The notes below the pieces were generated by a model that was not told the origin of the DNA, searched no databases, and saw only the letters and a program-made list of their open reading frames with translations. A stretch of 64,000 bases of DNA from Pseudomonas helleri (GTDB taxonomy: Bacteria; Pseudomonadota; Gammaproteobacteria; Pseudomonadales; Pseudomonadaceae), in assembly GCF_009600315.1 (NCBI RefSeq), contig NZ_WIWC01000011.1, positions 1 through 64,000 of the forward strand. Direction: 5' to 3'. Each line of letters starts with the position of its first letter. Position 1 is the first letter of the stretch. Both the position numbers and the translations under genes were made by a program. Of the stretch, positions 18,470-28,254 are shown one piece after another.

Positions 18470-18908
18470 GCACGGCTCCGAATATGAGGATGGGCGCGAT
18501 TCTACGCCTGAAGAAGACCCGCGACCTAAACTCTGGCCGCGGGTTTTAGGATCTTTGGCGATTGTCGGTTTTATGGTGGGCCTGATGATTGGCCGATTGA
18601 CCACGCCAGACCCCATCGAATTGCAGCAGATAGAGGTGATGCCAGGTGCGTTGGTGGTGTGGTTCAGCGGTGAGCCCAAACTGCATGGTGAGGTAGTTGA
18701 TGGCACTCTGGGGTTGCTGTTCGATGCCAAGGGCGCGGTGCAGAACGGTCAGTTAATGCTTAACGGCAAAACCGTGAACTGGCGGGTGCGGGTGACGGAT
18801 GGTGGGTTGTTGCTGACGTTGGTGGCGGCCCGTGCCTTGCAGGGCGACTGGGCCGGGGCGCCGCAGGATGGGCGCTGGCGGTTGCAGGTGAACCTGCGAG
18901 AGCAATAA
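18468..18908 (+). CDS. small membrane-anchored protein of unknown function
   Basis: A 146-residue protein with an acidic N-terminus (residues 1-22), one membrane helix (about 26-43, VLGSLAIVGFMVGLMIG) and a likely periplasmic beta-rich domain. It is probably a type II inner-membrane protein. The ATG at 18468 overlaps the opposing trmL ATG, so there is no room for a separate 5' leader. Start codons further in would remove the membrane anchor. No family name was recognised; similar proteins seem to be restricted to Pseudomonas. Confidence 0.7.
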   Translation: MHGSEYEDGRDSTPEEDPRPKLWPRVLGSLAIVGFMVGLMIGRLTTPDPIELQQIEVMPGALVVWFSGEPKLHGEVVDGTLGLLFDAKGAVQNGQLMLNGKTVNWRVRVTDGGLLLTLVAARALQGDWAGAPQDGRWRLQVNLREQ

Positions 18909-19098
18909 AAGAGGGAATGACGGCCTGCCTGTACCGGTTCCCCGAAAGCGTTGTGCGCGTTGATGCAAGCGTCATCAAGGCTGCGGTGTAAAAGTGGGGA
19001 GTCTTGACCTGCCTGTATCAAGGTCCCCTAAAGCGGTGTGGCTTGTTATAGATATTGCAGGGCGCGTGCCAGTTTTGGATTTCTTCTGAATAAAATGC

Positions 19099-19125
19099 AA
19101 AAGCCCCGAAATTCGGGGCTTTTTA
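19099..19125. terminator. bidirectional Rho-independent terminator
   Basis: AAAAGCCCCGAA-ATTCGGGGCTTTTT perfect palindrome with T runs on both strands. It lies 190 bases after the plus-strand small membrane gene and in position to end ntrBC transcription from the other side. Confidence 0.85.
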
Positions 19126-19227
19126 ACGGTGCACGTTGCATGCGTTGGAGTTGGCTATAAGCCTTGAGCTAGAGCGGTGCACGATAATGGTGCGGTGTGC
19201 TTTTGAGTGGTGCGGGTAGAGCAAAAG

Positions 19228-19380
19228 CCCCTCACCCCAGCCCTCTCCCAGAGGGAGACGGGGCTAAAGGCAGATTTGCGCAACGCCACCGATCCAGTCT
19301 CCTCTCCCAGAGGCAGAAGGAGTTTGATCCGCTTTTGCTTTAGTCCCCTCTCCCTTTGGGAGAGGGTTAGGGTGAGGGCG
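19228..19380. repeat. REP-like GGGAGAGGG repeat pair (inverted)
   Basis: CCCCTCACCCCAGCCCTCTCCC at the left and GGGAGAGGGTTAGGGTGAGGG at the right are inverted copies, with a third partial CTCTCCC copy in the middle. Confidence 0.8.
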
Positions 19381-19393
19381 CTTTTGATCTGCC

Positions 19394-20827
19394 TTACGCT
19401 TCATCACCCTCTTCTTCGTCGCCATCTATCTTCATGCCCAGTTCCTTGATCTTGCGCGTCAAGGTGTTGCGTCCCCAGCCCAGCAGCACAGCCGCATCGC
19501 GTCGGCGACCGGCAGTGTGCTTGAGCGCGGTTTCAATCATGATCCGCTCAAAGGTCGGCACAGCGCTGTCCAGCAGGTTCGACTGGCCACGGGCCAGCGC
19601 TTGATCAGCCCATTGACGCAGGGCTTGCTCCCAGTTGGTCACCGGCGAACTGTCTTGTTGCAGGTTCAGCAACTCAGGGGGCAAGTCGCTGATATGCACT
19701 TCGCGACCCGACGCCATGACCGTAATCCAGCGGCAGGTGTTCTCCAGCTGACGCACGTTGCCAGGCCACGGCAGGTTTTTAAGGTATTGCTCGGTCTCTG
19801 CCTTGAGCAATTTGGGCTCCACGGACAACTCTTGGGCGGCACTGCTGAGGAAGTGCCGGGTCAAGGTCGGGATGTCTTCGCGGCGATCTGAGAGGCGCGG
19901 AATATGGATGCGAATCACGTTCAGACGATGAAACAAGTCTTCGCGAAATTTGCCAGCCTGCACCAGTGTTTCAAGATTCTGGTGCGTGGCGGCAATGATG
20001 CGTACGTCGACTTTGACCGGCGTATGCCCGCCCACACGATAAAACTCGCCATCCGCCAATACCCGCAGCAGGCGGGTTTGGGTATCGGCCGGCATGTCGC
20101 CGATTTCATCCAGAAACAAGGTGCCGCCGTCAGCCTGTTCAAAGCGCCCACGACGCAGGTTGGCGGCGCCGGTGAAGGCCCCTTTTTCGTGACCGAACAG
20201 CTCGGACTCCATCAAGTCTTTGGGGATGGCGGCCATGTTCAACGCGATAAACGGTGAAGCCGCGCGCGGACTGTGGCGATGCAAGGCGTGAGCCACCAGC
20301 TCTTTGCCCGTGCCCGATTCGCCATTGATCAGCACCGTAATGTTGGAGTGGCTAAGACGGCCAATGGCGCGAAACACTTCTTGCATCGCCGGCGCTTCGC
20401 CAATGATCTCTGGGGTGCGGGCCAGCGCTGGCGTCACCGCCAGGCCTTGTTGTTCCTGAGCATGCTGATTGGCACGCTTGACCAGTGACACCGCTTCATC
20501 CACGTCAAACGGCTTGGGAAGGTACTCAAACGCGCCACCCTGATAGGACGCCACCGCACTGTCCAGATCGGAATGGGCGGTCATGATGATCACCGGCAGG
20601 CGAGGGTGCTGCTCGCGGATCTTGGCCAGCAAATCCAGACCGCTGGCGCCGGGCATGCGAATGTCTGAAATGATCACATCAGGCTGCTGGCGAGCGAGGC
20701 GGCTCATCACGCCATCGGCGCTGTCGAAGCTTTGTGTGGTCATGCCTTCCTGTTGCAAGGCTTTTTCCAGTACCCAGCGGATTGAACGGTCGTCGTCGAC
20801 GATCCACACGGTTTCACTTCGGCTCAT
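19394..20827 (-). CDS. ntrC: nitrogen regulation protein NR(I), NtrC
   Basis: A 477-residue sigma-54 activator. The receiver domain is at 1-120 (WIVDDDRSIRWVLE, phosphoacceptor aspartate in VIISDIRMPG). The AAA+ domain is at about 140-380 with Walker A GESGTGKELVAHAL, sigma-54 contact loop EKGAFTGA and Walker B GGTLFLDEIGDMP. The C-terminal Fis-type helix-turn-helix is AAVLLGWGRNTLTRKIKELG. Phosphorylated by NtrB under nitrogen shortage, it activates glnA and other nitrogen genes. It overlaps ntrB by four bases. Confidence 0.97.
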   Translation of the reverse strand: MSRSETVWIVDDDRSIRWVLEKALQQEGMTTQSFDSADGVMSRLARQQPDVIISDIRMPGASGLDLLAKIREQHPRLPVIIMTAHSDLDSAVASYQGGAFEYLPKPFDVDEAVSLVKRANQHAQEQQGLAVTPALARTPEIIGEAPAMQEVFRAIGRLSHSNITVLINGESGTGKELVAHALHRHSPRAASPFIALNMAAIPKDLMESELFGHEKGAFTGAANLRRGRFEQADGGTLFLDEIGDMPADTQTRLLRVLADGEFYRVGGHTPVKVDVRIIAATHQNLETLVQAGKFREDLFHRLNVIRIHIPRLSDRREDIPTLTRHFLSSAAQELSVEPKLLKAETEQYLKNLPWPGNVRQLENTCRWITVMASGREVHISDLPPELLNLQQDSSPVTNWEQALRQWADQALARGQSNLLDSAVPTFERIMIETALKHTAGRRRDAAVLLGWGRNTLTRKIKELGMKIDGDEEEGDEA

Positions 20828-21909
20828 GTCGATGCGGCTCCTTGTTCCAGTGGTAGAAAGATCGAGAAGAGTGTGTGGCCGGGGTGGCTCTCACACTCGA
20901 TCAACCCCTGGTGCTGACTGATGATGTTCTGGGTGATGGCAAGGCCCAGCCCTGTGCCGTCCGGGCGGCCGCTGACCATCGGGAAAAACAGGGTGTCTTG
21001 CAACTCGGCCGGAATGCCCGGCCCGTTGTCGATAATTTCGATTTTTGTCACCAGGCGATGGCGAATATGGCCAATAGTGAACTGGCGCATGGCGCGGGTA
21101 CGCAGGCTGATACGGCCCAATCGCAGCTCGTTCTGGCTACCGATGGCCTGCATGGCATTGCGCACAATATTGAGCACGGCTTGAATCATTTGTTCGCGGT
21201 CGATCAGCAGGTCAGGCAGGCTGGGGTCGTAGTCGCGCACCAGCGTAATACTGCCCTGTGTTTCCGCTTCAACCAGATTGCACACCCGCTCCAGCACTTC
21301 GTGAACATTGGTCATCGACAGCGATGGCAATTTGTTCGAGCCCAGCATGCGATCCACCAGATTGCGCAGGCGGTCGGCTTCTTCAATGATCACGTTGGTG
21401 TAGTCGCGCAGGCTTTCGTCGGGCAACTGACGGGCCAGCAATTGCGCCGCGCCACGAATGCCGCCCAAGGGATTTTTGATTTCATGGGCTAACCCGCGCA
21501 CCAGCATCTTGCTGGTCTCCTGTTTGGACAACTGCGCTTCTTCTTTAGTTATTCGCAGCAGACGGTCTCGCGGGTGGACTTCAAGCAGCAGCATGGTGCC
21601 ACTGTTGCTCAGGATCGGCGTGACCGCGTAATCCACGGTCAGCGTCTGCCCGGTCAGCGACGTCAGCATGGCTTCGCGCTTGGTGAACGGATGGGCCTGT
21701 TCGACCGCTTGACGCAGCGAATGCAGCGCTTCGGTGGACTCAGTGAACAATTCGCTGATGAATTGTCCATGACTGCGCTGCCCGCTGATGGCCAGCAGCA
21801 TTTCCGCTGCCGGGTTCATGTACTCAAGGCGCAAAGAATCATTGAGCAACAGCGTGGCAGTGGTCAGATTGTCGAGTAACAGTCGGTGCAGGGCATCACT
21901 GATGGTCAT
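20824..21909 (-). CDS. ntrB: nitrogen regulation sensor kinase/phosphatase NtrB
   Basis: A 361-residue cytoplasmic sensor with an N-terminal PAS domain (about 8-120), phosphoacceptor histidine in RGLAHEIKNPLGGIRGAAQLL and an HATPase domain (N box VLNIVRNAMQA, G boxes EIIDNGPGIP and DGTGLGLAI). Controlled by PII protein, it phosphorylates or dephosphorylates NtrC. No membrane segments are seen. It lies downstream of glnA, with a terminator and an NtrC-type site in between. The glnA-ntrB-ntrC order is conserved. Confidence 0.96.
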   Translation of the reverse strand: MTISDALHRLLLDNLTTATLLLNDSLRLEYMNPAAEMLLAISGQRSHGQFISELFTESTEALHSLRQAVEQAHPFTKREAMLTSLTGQTLTVDYAVTPILSNSGTMLLLEVHPRDRLLRITKEEAQLSKQETSKMLVRGLAHEIKNPLGGIRGAAQLLARQLPDESLRDYTNVIIEEADRLRNLVDRMLGSNKLPSLSMTNVHEVLERVCNLVEAETQGSITLVRDYDPSLPDLLIDREQMIQAVLNIVRNAMQAIGSQNELRLGRISLRTRAMRQFTIGHIRHRLVTKIEIIDNGPGIPAELQDTLFFPMVSGRPDGTGLGLAITQNIISQHQGLIECESHPGHTLFSIFLPLEQGAAST

Positions 21910-22100
21910 GGGCCAATCCCGGATTGCTTGCGCGGGTTACACGCTGAGACAAAGAAAATGCAAAAACCAAACCAAGGCTCTTAAAAGAAGCGTTAATCGC
22001 CTGAATTCAGCACTTGGAGCCCATAAAGGTGGCGTAATGACAGCTTTATGGCGCCGCTTCGACCCAATGTGGGATGCGAATTGAATTTTTCAGGTATTGA

Positions 22101-22117
22101 TGCACCAATATAGTGCA
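22101..22117. promoter_or_regulatory. NtrC-type binding site ahead of ntrBC
   Basis: TGCACCAATATAGTGCA is a near-perfect dyad fitting the enterobacterial NtrC consensus (GCAC-N5-GGTGC form). Read on the minus strand it is TGCACTATATTGGTGCA. It lies about 190 bases upstream of ntrB, after the glnA terminator, so it fits autoregulation of an ntrBC promoter. Binding is inferred. Confidence 0.65.
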
Positions 22118-22176
22118 TGTTTGAAGTTGGGTTCAGCTTGCCTTGCAAATTCATCCGCGCGACGAAATCCGCCCAT

Positions 22177-22204
22177 AAAAAAACCTCCCGAAGGAGGTTT
22201 TTTT
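22177..22204 (-). terminator. Rho-independent terminator of glnA
   Basis: AAAAAAACCTCC-cgaa-GGAGGTTTTTTT hairpin 33 bases after the glnA stop, with T runs on both strands. Confidence 0.9.
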
Positions 22205-22236
22205 AATTCACGCCGGTTTAGCCCGGAGTGTCTGGA

Positions 22237-23643
22237 TTAGCAGCTGTAGTACAGCTCGTATTCCAGTGGGTGTACGAAGGTACGTACTTTGATTTCTTCT
22301 TCGCTTTTCAGGGCGATGTAAGCGTCGATGAAGTCGTCGCTGAATACGCCGCCTTTGGTCAGGAACGCACGGCCCTTGTCCAGTTCTTCCAGCGCTTCTT
22401 TCAGGCTGCCACACACTTGCGGGATCTCTTTCGCCTCTTCAGGCGGCAGGTCGTACAAGTTTTTGTCAGCGGCGTCGCCAGGGTGAATCTTGTTCTGAAT
22501 ACCGTCCAGACCGGCCATCATCAGTGCCGCGAAGCACAGGTATGGGTTAGCTGCCGGGTCCGGGAAGCGTGCTTCGATACGGCGAGCTTTAGGGCTGGAC
22601 ACGTAAGGAATACGGATCGACGCGGAACGGTTACGGGCCGAGTAGGCCAGCATGACCGGCGCTTCGAAGCCTGGCACCAGACGCTTGTAGGAGTTGGTGG
22701 CCGGGTTGGTGAAACCGTTCAGGGCTTTACCGTGCTTGATGATGCCGCCGATGAAGTACAGAGCGGTGTCGGACAGACCGGCATAACCTTCGCCAGCGAA
22801 GGTGTTCTTGCCATCTTTGGAGATGGACATGTGAACGTGCATACCCGAACCGTTATCGCCGTACAGAGGCTTGGGCATGAAGGTAGCGGTACGGCCGTAA
22901 GCGTCTGCAACGTTGTGTACGCAGTACTTCAAGGTCTGAACTTCGTCAGCCTTTTTCACCAGTGTGTTGAACTGCACGCCAATTTCGTTCTGGCCAGCGG
23001 TTGCCACTTCGTGGTGGTGAACTTCAATAACCAGACCCATTTCTTCCATGGCGTTGCACATGGAGGTACGGATTTCGTGGTCATGGTCGAATGGCGGAAC
23101 CGGGAAGTAGCCACCTTTGATGCCTGGACGGTGGCCGCGGTTGCCGCCTTCCACGTCCTGGTCGGACATCCACGAACCTTGTTCAGAGTAGATTTTGAAC
23201 ATGGAGCCGGAAATGTCGGACTTGAATTTCACTTCGTCGAAGATGAAGAACTCTGGCTCCGGGCCTACGAACACGGTGTCACCGATACCGGTGGACTTCA
23301 GGTATTCCTCGGCACGGGTCGCAATGGCGCGTGGGTCGCGGTCATAGCCTTGCATGGTCGACGGTTCGATGATGTCGCACACCAGGATCAGCGTAGGCTG
23401 TTCGGTGAACGGGTCCAGAACAGCCGTGCTGTCGTCTGGCAGCAGGATCATGTCGGACGCTTCGATGCCTTTCCAGCCAGCAATGGAGGAGCCGTCGAAC
23501 ATTTTGCCGTCGGTGAAGAAGTTTTCATCCAGCGCATCACGGGCCGGCATGGTCACGTGGTGCTGAGTGCCTTTGGTGTCAGTGAAGCGCAGATCAATCC
23601 ACTTGACGTCATGATCTTTGATGAGTTGAACCGACTTCGACAT
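22237..23643 (-). CDS. glnA: glutamine synthetase type I
   Basis: A 468-residue GSI-beta enzyme forming glutamine from glutamate, ammonia and ATP. Family motifs are [26 protein letters not shown], the glutamate/metal region [13 protein letters not shown], the ATP site [17 protein letters not shown] and [10 protein letters not shown]. The adenylylation tyrosine is in [15 protein letters not shown]. It is preceded by a sigma-54 promoter and an NtrC-type site, which supports nitrogen-controlled transcription. Confidence 0.98.
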   Translation of the reverse strand: MSKSVQLIKDHDVKWIDLRFTDTKGTQHHVTMPARDALDENFFTDGKMFDGSSIAGWKGIEASDMILLPDDSTAVLDPFTEQPTLILVCDIIEPSTMQGYDRDPRAIATRAEEYLKSTGIGDTVFVGPEPEFFIFDEVKFKSDISGSMFKIYSEQGSWMSDQDVEGGNRGHRPGIKGGYFPVPPFDHDHEIRTSMCNAMEEMGLVIEVHHHEVATAGQNEIGVQFNTLVKKADEVQTLKYCVHNVADAYGRTATFMPKPLYGDNGSGMHVHMSISKDGKNTFAGEGYAGLSDTALYFIGGIIKHGKALNGFTNPATNSYKRLVPGFEAPVMLAYSARNRSASIRIPYVSSPKARRIEARFPDPAANPYLCFAALMMAGLDGIQNKIHPGDAADKNLYDLPPEEAKEIPQVCGSLKEALEELDKGRAFLTKGGVFSDDFIDAYIALKSEEEIKVRTFVHPLEYELYYSC

Positions 23644-23741
23644 AGTGTCCTCCGGGTGGCTTAGGGCTGGTGGTTACGTGCCCTTAATAAGTGGTTGATG
23701 CCGGCGCGAATACTCTGCCAAGGCAACCTGCCTCACAAGGG

Positions 23742-23757
23742 AGCAAATTGCATGCCA
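23742..23757 (-). promoter_or_regulatory. sigma-54 promoter of glnA
   Basis: On the minus strand TGGCAT-GCAAT-TTGCT matches the -24/-12 consensus TGGCAC-N5-TTGCW at all but one position. The predicted transcript start is near 23731, giving a leader of about 90 bases before glnA. Confidence 0.85.
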
Positions 23758-23852
23758 GTGCCCCGACTTGCCCCAATCTCAGGCAACTAGCGACGTAGAC
23801 TACCGATAAGCACCCTTAATCGCACTTAAATGAAGCGATTAAGACCATAAAT

Positions 23853-23867
23853 GCTCTGTTTTGGTGC
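23853..23867. promoter_or_regulatory. NtrC-type enhancer site upstream of glnA
   Basis: GCTCTGTTTTGGTGC resembles the Escherichia glnA site GCACTATATTGGTGC. Its centre lies about 130 bases upstream of the predicted sigma-54 start, a usual enhancer distance. Confidence 0.55.
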
Positions 23868-23916
23868 GACCAAAACCGTTTGTACGATAACTGGTTAAAC
23901 CTTGAGCAATTTCCGC

Positions 23917-23922
23917 TATAAT
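23917..23922 (+). promoter_or_regulatory. -10 box of the thiI promoter
   Basis: A perfect TATAAT 43 bases before the thiI ATG. The -35 is weak (GTTAAA at 17 bases). Confidence 0.5.
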
Positions 23923-23964
23923 CCGCGCCCCCCTTTTTTGGTAGGCTGCTCGCGCGCTGTTTTC

Positions 23965-25419
23965 ATGAAACTAATCGTTAAAGTCTTCCCCGAAATCACT
24001 ATCAAGAGCCGTCCGGTTCGGATGCGTTTCGTCCGTCAATTGGCCAAAAACATCCGTGCTGTGCTCCGCGATCTGGACCCGGCCGTGGTGGTGACAGGTG
24101 TGTGGGACAACATCGAGCTGCAAACGCGCGTTACTGACCCCAAAGCCTTGAAGGAGATGACCGAGCGCCTGAGCTGCATGCCCGGCATCGCGCATTTTCT
24201 GCAAGTCGACGAGTACCCGTTGGGTGACTTCGACGACGTCGTTGAAAAGTGCAAATTGCACTTTGGCGATGCGTTGGCGGGCAAGATTTTTTCAGTGCGC
24301 TGCAAGCGTGCCGGCAAGCACCCGTTTACCTCGATGGAAATCGAAAAATACGTCGGCAGCAAGCTGCGACGTGAGTGCGGTGCGGCCGGAATCGACCTGA
24401 AAAAGCCGGAAATCGAAGTCCGCTTCGAAATTCGCGACCAACGGTTGTTTGTGATTCACAGCCAACACGACAGCATTGGCGGCTTCCCGCTGGGCTCGCT
24501 GGATCAGACCCTGGTCTTGATGTCCGGCGGCTTCGATTCTACCGTGGCGGCTTACCAGGTCATGCGCCGCGGCCTGATGAGCCACTTCTGCTTCTTCAAC
24601 CTCGGCGGGCGCGCCCATGAGCTGGGCGTGATGGAAGTCGCGCACTATATCTGGAAGAAGTACGGCAGCTCCCAGCGTGTGCTGTTTGTCAGCGTTCCGT
24701 TTGAAGAAGTGTTGGGCGAAATTCTCGGCAAAGTCGATAACAGTCATATGGGCGTCATTTTGAAGCGTATGATGTTGCGCGCTGCCACCCGTATCGCTGA
24801 ACGACTGGAAATCGAAGTACTGGTCACCGGCGAAGCCATTTCTCAGGTGTCGAGCCAGACGCTGCCCAACTTGTCGCTGATTGACTCGGCTACTGACAAG
24901 CTGGTGTTGCGTCCGCTGATCGTCAGCCACAAGCAAGACATCATTGATCAGGCAGAAGCCATCGGCACGGCCGACTTCGCCAAGCACATGCCTGAATATT
25001 GCGGGGTGATTTCGGTCAACCCCAAGACCCACGCCAAGCGCAACCGCGTGGAGTATGAAGAACAACAGTTTGATATGGCCGTGCTTGAGCGTGCGCTTGA
25101 GCGGGCCAAACTGGTGCCGATTGATCGGGTAATCGATGAATTGGGCCAGGACTTGCAAGTCGAAGAAGTCAGCGAAGTGCTGGCGGGCCAGATCGTGATC
25201 GACATCCGTCACCCGGATGATCAGGAAGATCGACCGCTGGAACTGGCTGGCATCGAAGTACAAGCGTTGCCGTTCTATGCTTTGAACAGCCGCTTCAAGG
25301 AACTGGATGACACCCGTCAGTACCTGTTGTATTGCGACAAAGGCGTGATGAGTCGCCTGCATGCTCACCATTTGCTCAGTGAGGGACATGCCAATGTGCG
25401 CGTTTATCGACCGAGCTAA
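23965..25419 (+). CDS. thiI: tRNA 4-thiouridine synthase / thiamine sulfur transferase ThiI
   Basis: A 484-residue protein making s4U8 in tRNA and supplying sulfur for the thiamine thiazole. ATG 23965 opens the family N-terminus [19 protein letters not shown]. The order is ferredoxin-like and THUMP domains (about 1-165), then the PP-loop ATP-pyrophosphatase with [16 protein letters not shown]-terminal rhodanese domain carries the persulfide cysteine in [15 protein letters not shown]. The long form with the rhodanese domain is the gammaproteobacterial type. It is divergent from glnA. Confidence 0.95.
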   Translation: MKLIVKVFPEITIKSRPVRMRFVRQLAKNIRAVLRDLDPAVVVTGVWDNIELQTRVTDPKALKEMTERLSCMPGIAHFLQVDEYPLGDFDDVVEKCKLHFGDALAGKIFSVRCKRAGKHPFTSMEIEKYVGSKLRRECGAAGIDLKKPEIEVRFEIRDQRLFVIHSQHDSIGGFPLGSLDQTLVLMSGGFDSTVAAYQVMRRGLMSHFCFFNLGGRAHELGVMEVAHYIWKKYGSSQRVLFVSVPFEEVLGEILGKVDNSHMGVILKRMMLRAATRIAERLEIEVLVTGEAISQVSSQTLPNLSLIDSATDKLVLRPLIVSHKQDIIDQAEAIGTADFAKHMPEYCGVISVNPKTHAKRNRVEYEEQQFDMAVLERALERAKLVPIDRVIDELGQDLQVEEVSEVLAGQIVIDIRHPDDQEDRPLELAGIEVQALPFYALNSRFKELDDTRQYLLYCDKGVMSRLHAHHLLSEGHANVRVYRPS

Positions 25420-25558
25420 GAGCCCGGGGCTGTATGCCTGTGGCCTGCGTCACCGGCCCCCCGACGCCGCCGTCAAGCTGTAACGGCTTTGCCGGACTCT
25501 ACTGTTAATCGCTGCCACGACCTGTCAGCACACCGAATCCTCTGATCGAGATACACAA

Positions 25559-27379
25559 GTGATCGAAAATCTACGTAACATCGCCATCATTGCTCACGTT
25601 GACCACGGTAAAACCACCCTGGTAGACAAACTCTTGCGTCAATCCGGCACTCTGGAGCGCGGCGAGCTTAACGACGAACGCGTGATGGACTCCAACGACC
25701 AGGAGAAAGAGCGCGGTATTACCATTCTGGCGAAAAACACCGCCATCAACTGGAACGGCTACCACATCAACATCGTGGATACCCCGGGCCACGCCGACTT
25801 CGGCGGTGAAGTAGAACGCGTAATGTCGATGGTTGACTCCGTTCTGCTGCTGGTTGACGCTCAAGACGGCCCTATGCCGCAAACCCGTTTCGTGACCAAA
25901 AAGGCCTTCGAAGCCGGCCTGCGTCCAATCGTGGTCATCAACAAGGTTGACCGTCCAGGCGCGCGTCCGGACTGGGTTCTGGATCAAATCTTCGACCTGT
26001 TCGACAACCTGGGTGCTACCGAAGAACAGCTGGACTTCAAAGTGGTTTACGCCTCTGCCCTGAACGGTATTGCTGGTCTTGACCACACCGACATGGCTGA
26101 AGACATGACCCCGCTGTACCAGTCGATCGTCGACAACGTACCAGCACCTGCTGTTGACCGTGACGGTCCGTTCCAGATGCAAATCTCGGCACTGGACTAC
26201 AACAGCTTCCTGGGCATTATCGGTGTTGGCCGTATCGCTCGTGGTCGCGTCAAGCCGAACACCCCGGTTGTTGCTATCGACGCTGACGGCAAGCGCCGTA
26301 ACGGTCGTATCCTGAAGCTGATGGGTCACCACGGTCTGCACCGTGTAGACGTTGAAGAAGCAGCTGCTGGCGACATCGTTTGCATCAGCGGTATGGATTC
26401 GCTGTTCATCTCCGACACCCTGTGTGATCCGATGAACGTTGAAGCGATGAAGCCGTTGACCGTTGACGAGCCAACCGTTTCCATGACGTTCCAGGTAAAC
26501 GACTCGCCTTTCTGCGGTAAAGAAGGCAAGTTCGTGACGTCCCGTAACATCAAGGAACGTCTGGACAAAGAGCTGCTGTACAACGTTGCACTGCGCGTTG
26601 AAGAAGGCGACTCGGCTGACAAGTTCAAAGTATCGGGCCGTGGCGAGCTGCACTTGTCCGTACTGATCGAAACCATGCGTCGTGAAGGCTTCGAAATGGG
26701 CGTTGGTCGTCCAGAAGTAATCATCCGTCTGGTTGATGGCGTTAAGCACGAACCGTTCGAAAACGTCACCATCGACACCCCTGAAGAATCTCAGGGCAAG
26801 GTGATGGAAGAAATGGGTCTGCGTAAAGGCGACCTGACCAACATGGTGCCGGATGGTAAAGGCCGTGTTCGTCTGGAATACAACATCCCTGCTCGTGGTC
26901 TGATCGGTTTCCGTAACCAGTTCCTGACCCTGACCAACGGTGCTGGCATCCTGACCTCGATCTTCGATCGCTACGACACCATGAAGTCGGGCCACATGTC
27001 CGGCCGTCAGAACGGTGTTCTGGTATCGGTTGAGACAGGCAAGGCGCTGACCTACTCCCTGGAAACTCTGCAGGCGCGTGGCAAGCTGTTCGTTGAGCAC
27101 GGTCAAGAGATCTACAACGGTCAGATCGTTGGTCTGAACAGCCGTGACACCGACATGGGCGTTAACCCTACCAAGGGCAAGAAGCTCGACAACATGCGTG
27201 CTTCGGGTAAAGACGAAACCATCGCTCTGGTTCCACCTGTGAAGTTCACACTGGAACAAGCTCTGGAATTCATCCAGGACGACGAGCTGTGTGAAGTGAC
27301 TCCTAAGTCCATCCGTCTTCGTAAGAAGATCCTGGACGAAGGCGAGCGTACCCGCGCTGCTAAAAAAGCCAAAAACTAA
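25559..27379 (+). CDS. typA: ribosome-associated GTPase TypA/BipA
   Basis: A 606-residue translational GTPase starting at GTG 25559 ([21 protein letters not shown]). Motifs are P loop AHVDHGKT, switch [14 protein letters not shown] and G4 [12 protein letters not shown]. Domain II is at about 200-300, and the unique C-terminal domain contains [15 protein letters not shown]. It binds 70S ribosomes and acts in 50S assembly and stress or cold growth. Codon usage is strongly biased, as for a highly expressed gene. A strong terminator follows. Confidence 0.97.
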   Translation: MIENLRNIAIIAHVDHGKTTLVDKLLRQSGTLERGELNDERVMDSNDQEKERGITILAKNTAINWNGYHINIVDTPGHADFGGEVERVMSMVDSVLLLVDAQDGPMPQTRFVTKKAFEAGLRPIVVINKVDRPGARPDWVLDQIFDLFDNLGATEEQLDFKVVYASALNGIAGLDHTDMAEDMTPLYQSIVDNVPAPAVDRDGPFQMQISALDYNSFLGIIGVGRIARGRVKPNTPVVAIDADGKRRNGRILKLMGHHGLHRVDVEEAAAGDIVCISGMDSLFISDTLCDPMNVEAMKPLTVDEPTVSMTFQVNDSPFCGKEGKFVTSRNIKERLDKELLYNVALRVEEGDSADKFKVSGRGELHLSVLIETMRREGFEMGVGRPEVIIRLVDGVKHEPFENVTIDTPEESQGKVMEEMGLRKGDLTNMVPDGKGRVRLEYNIPARGLIGFRNQFLTLTNGAGILTSIFDRYDTMKSGHMSGRQNGVLVSVETGKALTYSLETLQARGKLFVEHGQEIYNGQIVGLNSRDTDMGVNPTKGKKLDNMRASGKDETIALVPPVKFTLEQALEFIQDDELCEVTPKSIRLRKKILDEGERTRAAKKAKN

Positions 27380-27399
27380 GTTAATTAGTTAGCGGTCAT

Positions 27400-27438
27400 A
27401 AAAAACGCCCCCGGCCTTGCGGTCGGGGGCGTTTTTTT
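27400..27438 (+). terminator. Rho-independent terminator of typA
   Basis: AAAAAACGCCCCCGGCC-ttgc-GGTCGGGGGCGTTTTTTT, a long GC-rich stem 20 bases after the stop. Confidence 0.92.
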
Positions 27439-27462
27439 GTGTCTGGGATTTGTGTGAAGGCG

Positions 27463-27545
27463 GCCCCTCACGGGTGTTGCGCAGATCTGTTTTTTGCTTT
27501 TAGTCCCCTCTCCCTCTGGGAGAGGGCTAGGGTGAGGGTGCTTTT
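27463..27545. repeat. REP-like GGGAGAGGG repeat
   Basis: GTTGCGCAGATCTG spacer followed by CCCCTCTCCCTCTGGGAGAGGG and TAGGGTGAGGG, the same family as at 308, 19228 and 37143; the spacer sequence is also shared. Confidence 0.75.
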
Positions 27546-27549
27546 GTGC

Positions 27550-27984
27550 TTAAAAATCCATCAGCTTGACGCTGCTGTTCTTGCGCTCAACCGCTTTGGG
27601 GATATACGCGCAATAGCCGGGGCGCGGGCCAATTCGCGGGTGATTGCGGCAGGTGTCCGGGCGCGTTTCATAAATCGTGCACATACGCGACTTACGATCC
27701 AGATACAGGCAATCGTTATTGCTCATGCGCTGCAGGGTGAAAATCCCCGACTTCTGGTTGAAGCGCTCAACGATGCCGTCTTTCTGCAAGCGCTTGGCGA
27801 TGTTCTTCGGCGGGTCGCCCAGCTCGAACTCATCGACCAGGCCAATGCGGATCAGGTCTTTGATCTTGACCTCGACCGGCAGCGTGCAGCAGCTGGAAAT
27901 GCAGGAACCGCACATGGGCGCAGAGTATTTGGCCCAGGTATCGAGACGGTCGATTTCCGCGGCGGCGATCAGGTTGGACTTCAT
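27550..27984 (-). CDS. YkgJ family cysteine-cluster protein
   Basis: A 144-residue protein from ATG 27984. An in-frame start at 28008 adds eight residues. The cysteine pattern is CGSCISSCC near residue 25-33, then CLYLDRKSRMCTIYETRPDTC and a final C near 130. This is the CxxCxxxCC...C...C pattern of UPF0153/YkgJ, thought to bind zinc or an Fe-S cluster. It is cytoplasmic and its molecular function is unknown. It is convergent with typA; glgP diverges from it. Confidence 0.85.
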   Translation of the reverse strand: MKSNLIAAAEIDRLDTWAKYSAPMCGSCISSCCTLPVEVKIKDLIRIGLVDEFELGDPPKNIAKRLQKDGIVERFNQKSGIFTLQRMSNNDCLYLDRKSRMCTIYETRPDTCRNHPRIGPRPGYCAYIPKAVERKNSSVKLMDF

Positions 27985-28254
27985 CGGACTTAGTATTCCA
28001 GCGTGCATCAGGGCGCGCGATCATACCGGGGTTGGCGAACGAGTGAACAACCATTTGCCGGTTTTTTGTACACGACCCTGTTTTAAAGCAGGGCGCCGAG
28101 CCTGTGCATGGTTTTGGGGCATCAAAGGGCGTATCCGCTCATTTTTATGAAACCCGTCAAAAAAGCCCGAATCAAAGTCCTTGGTCCTTGTCGAACCGTC
28201 TAGGCTGATTCCATTCGTTCTTCAAATCGCTCCATCTCGATTGAGGTTGTATCG

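Larger units (their letters stand above)
18909..19393. other. 485-base intergenic region with terminator and repeats
   Basis: No gene is supported. It holds an imperfect direct repeat near 18922 and 19010 (CCTGCCTGTA followed by GGTTCCCC or GGTCCCCT), a bidirectional terminator at 19099 and an inverted REP-like pair at 19228-19380. An open frame crossing the repeats is an artefact. Confidence 0.6.

Noticed and set aside
25571..27259. 562-codon open frame antisense to typA
   Set aside because: Long antisense frames are common opposite strongly codon-biased genes. It has no recognisable domain and no ribosome site, while typA on the other strand is certain.
27439..27993. 184-codon plus-strand frame opposite the YkgJ gene
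   Set aside because: It begins in a repeat and is antisense to a protein with a clear conserved cysteine pattern.
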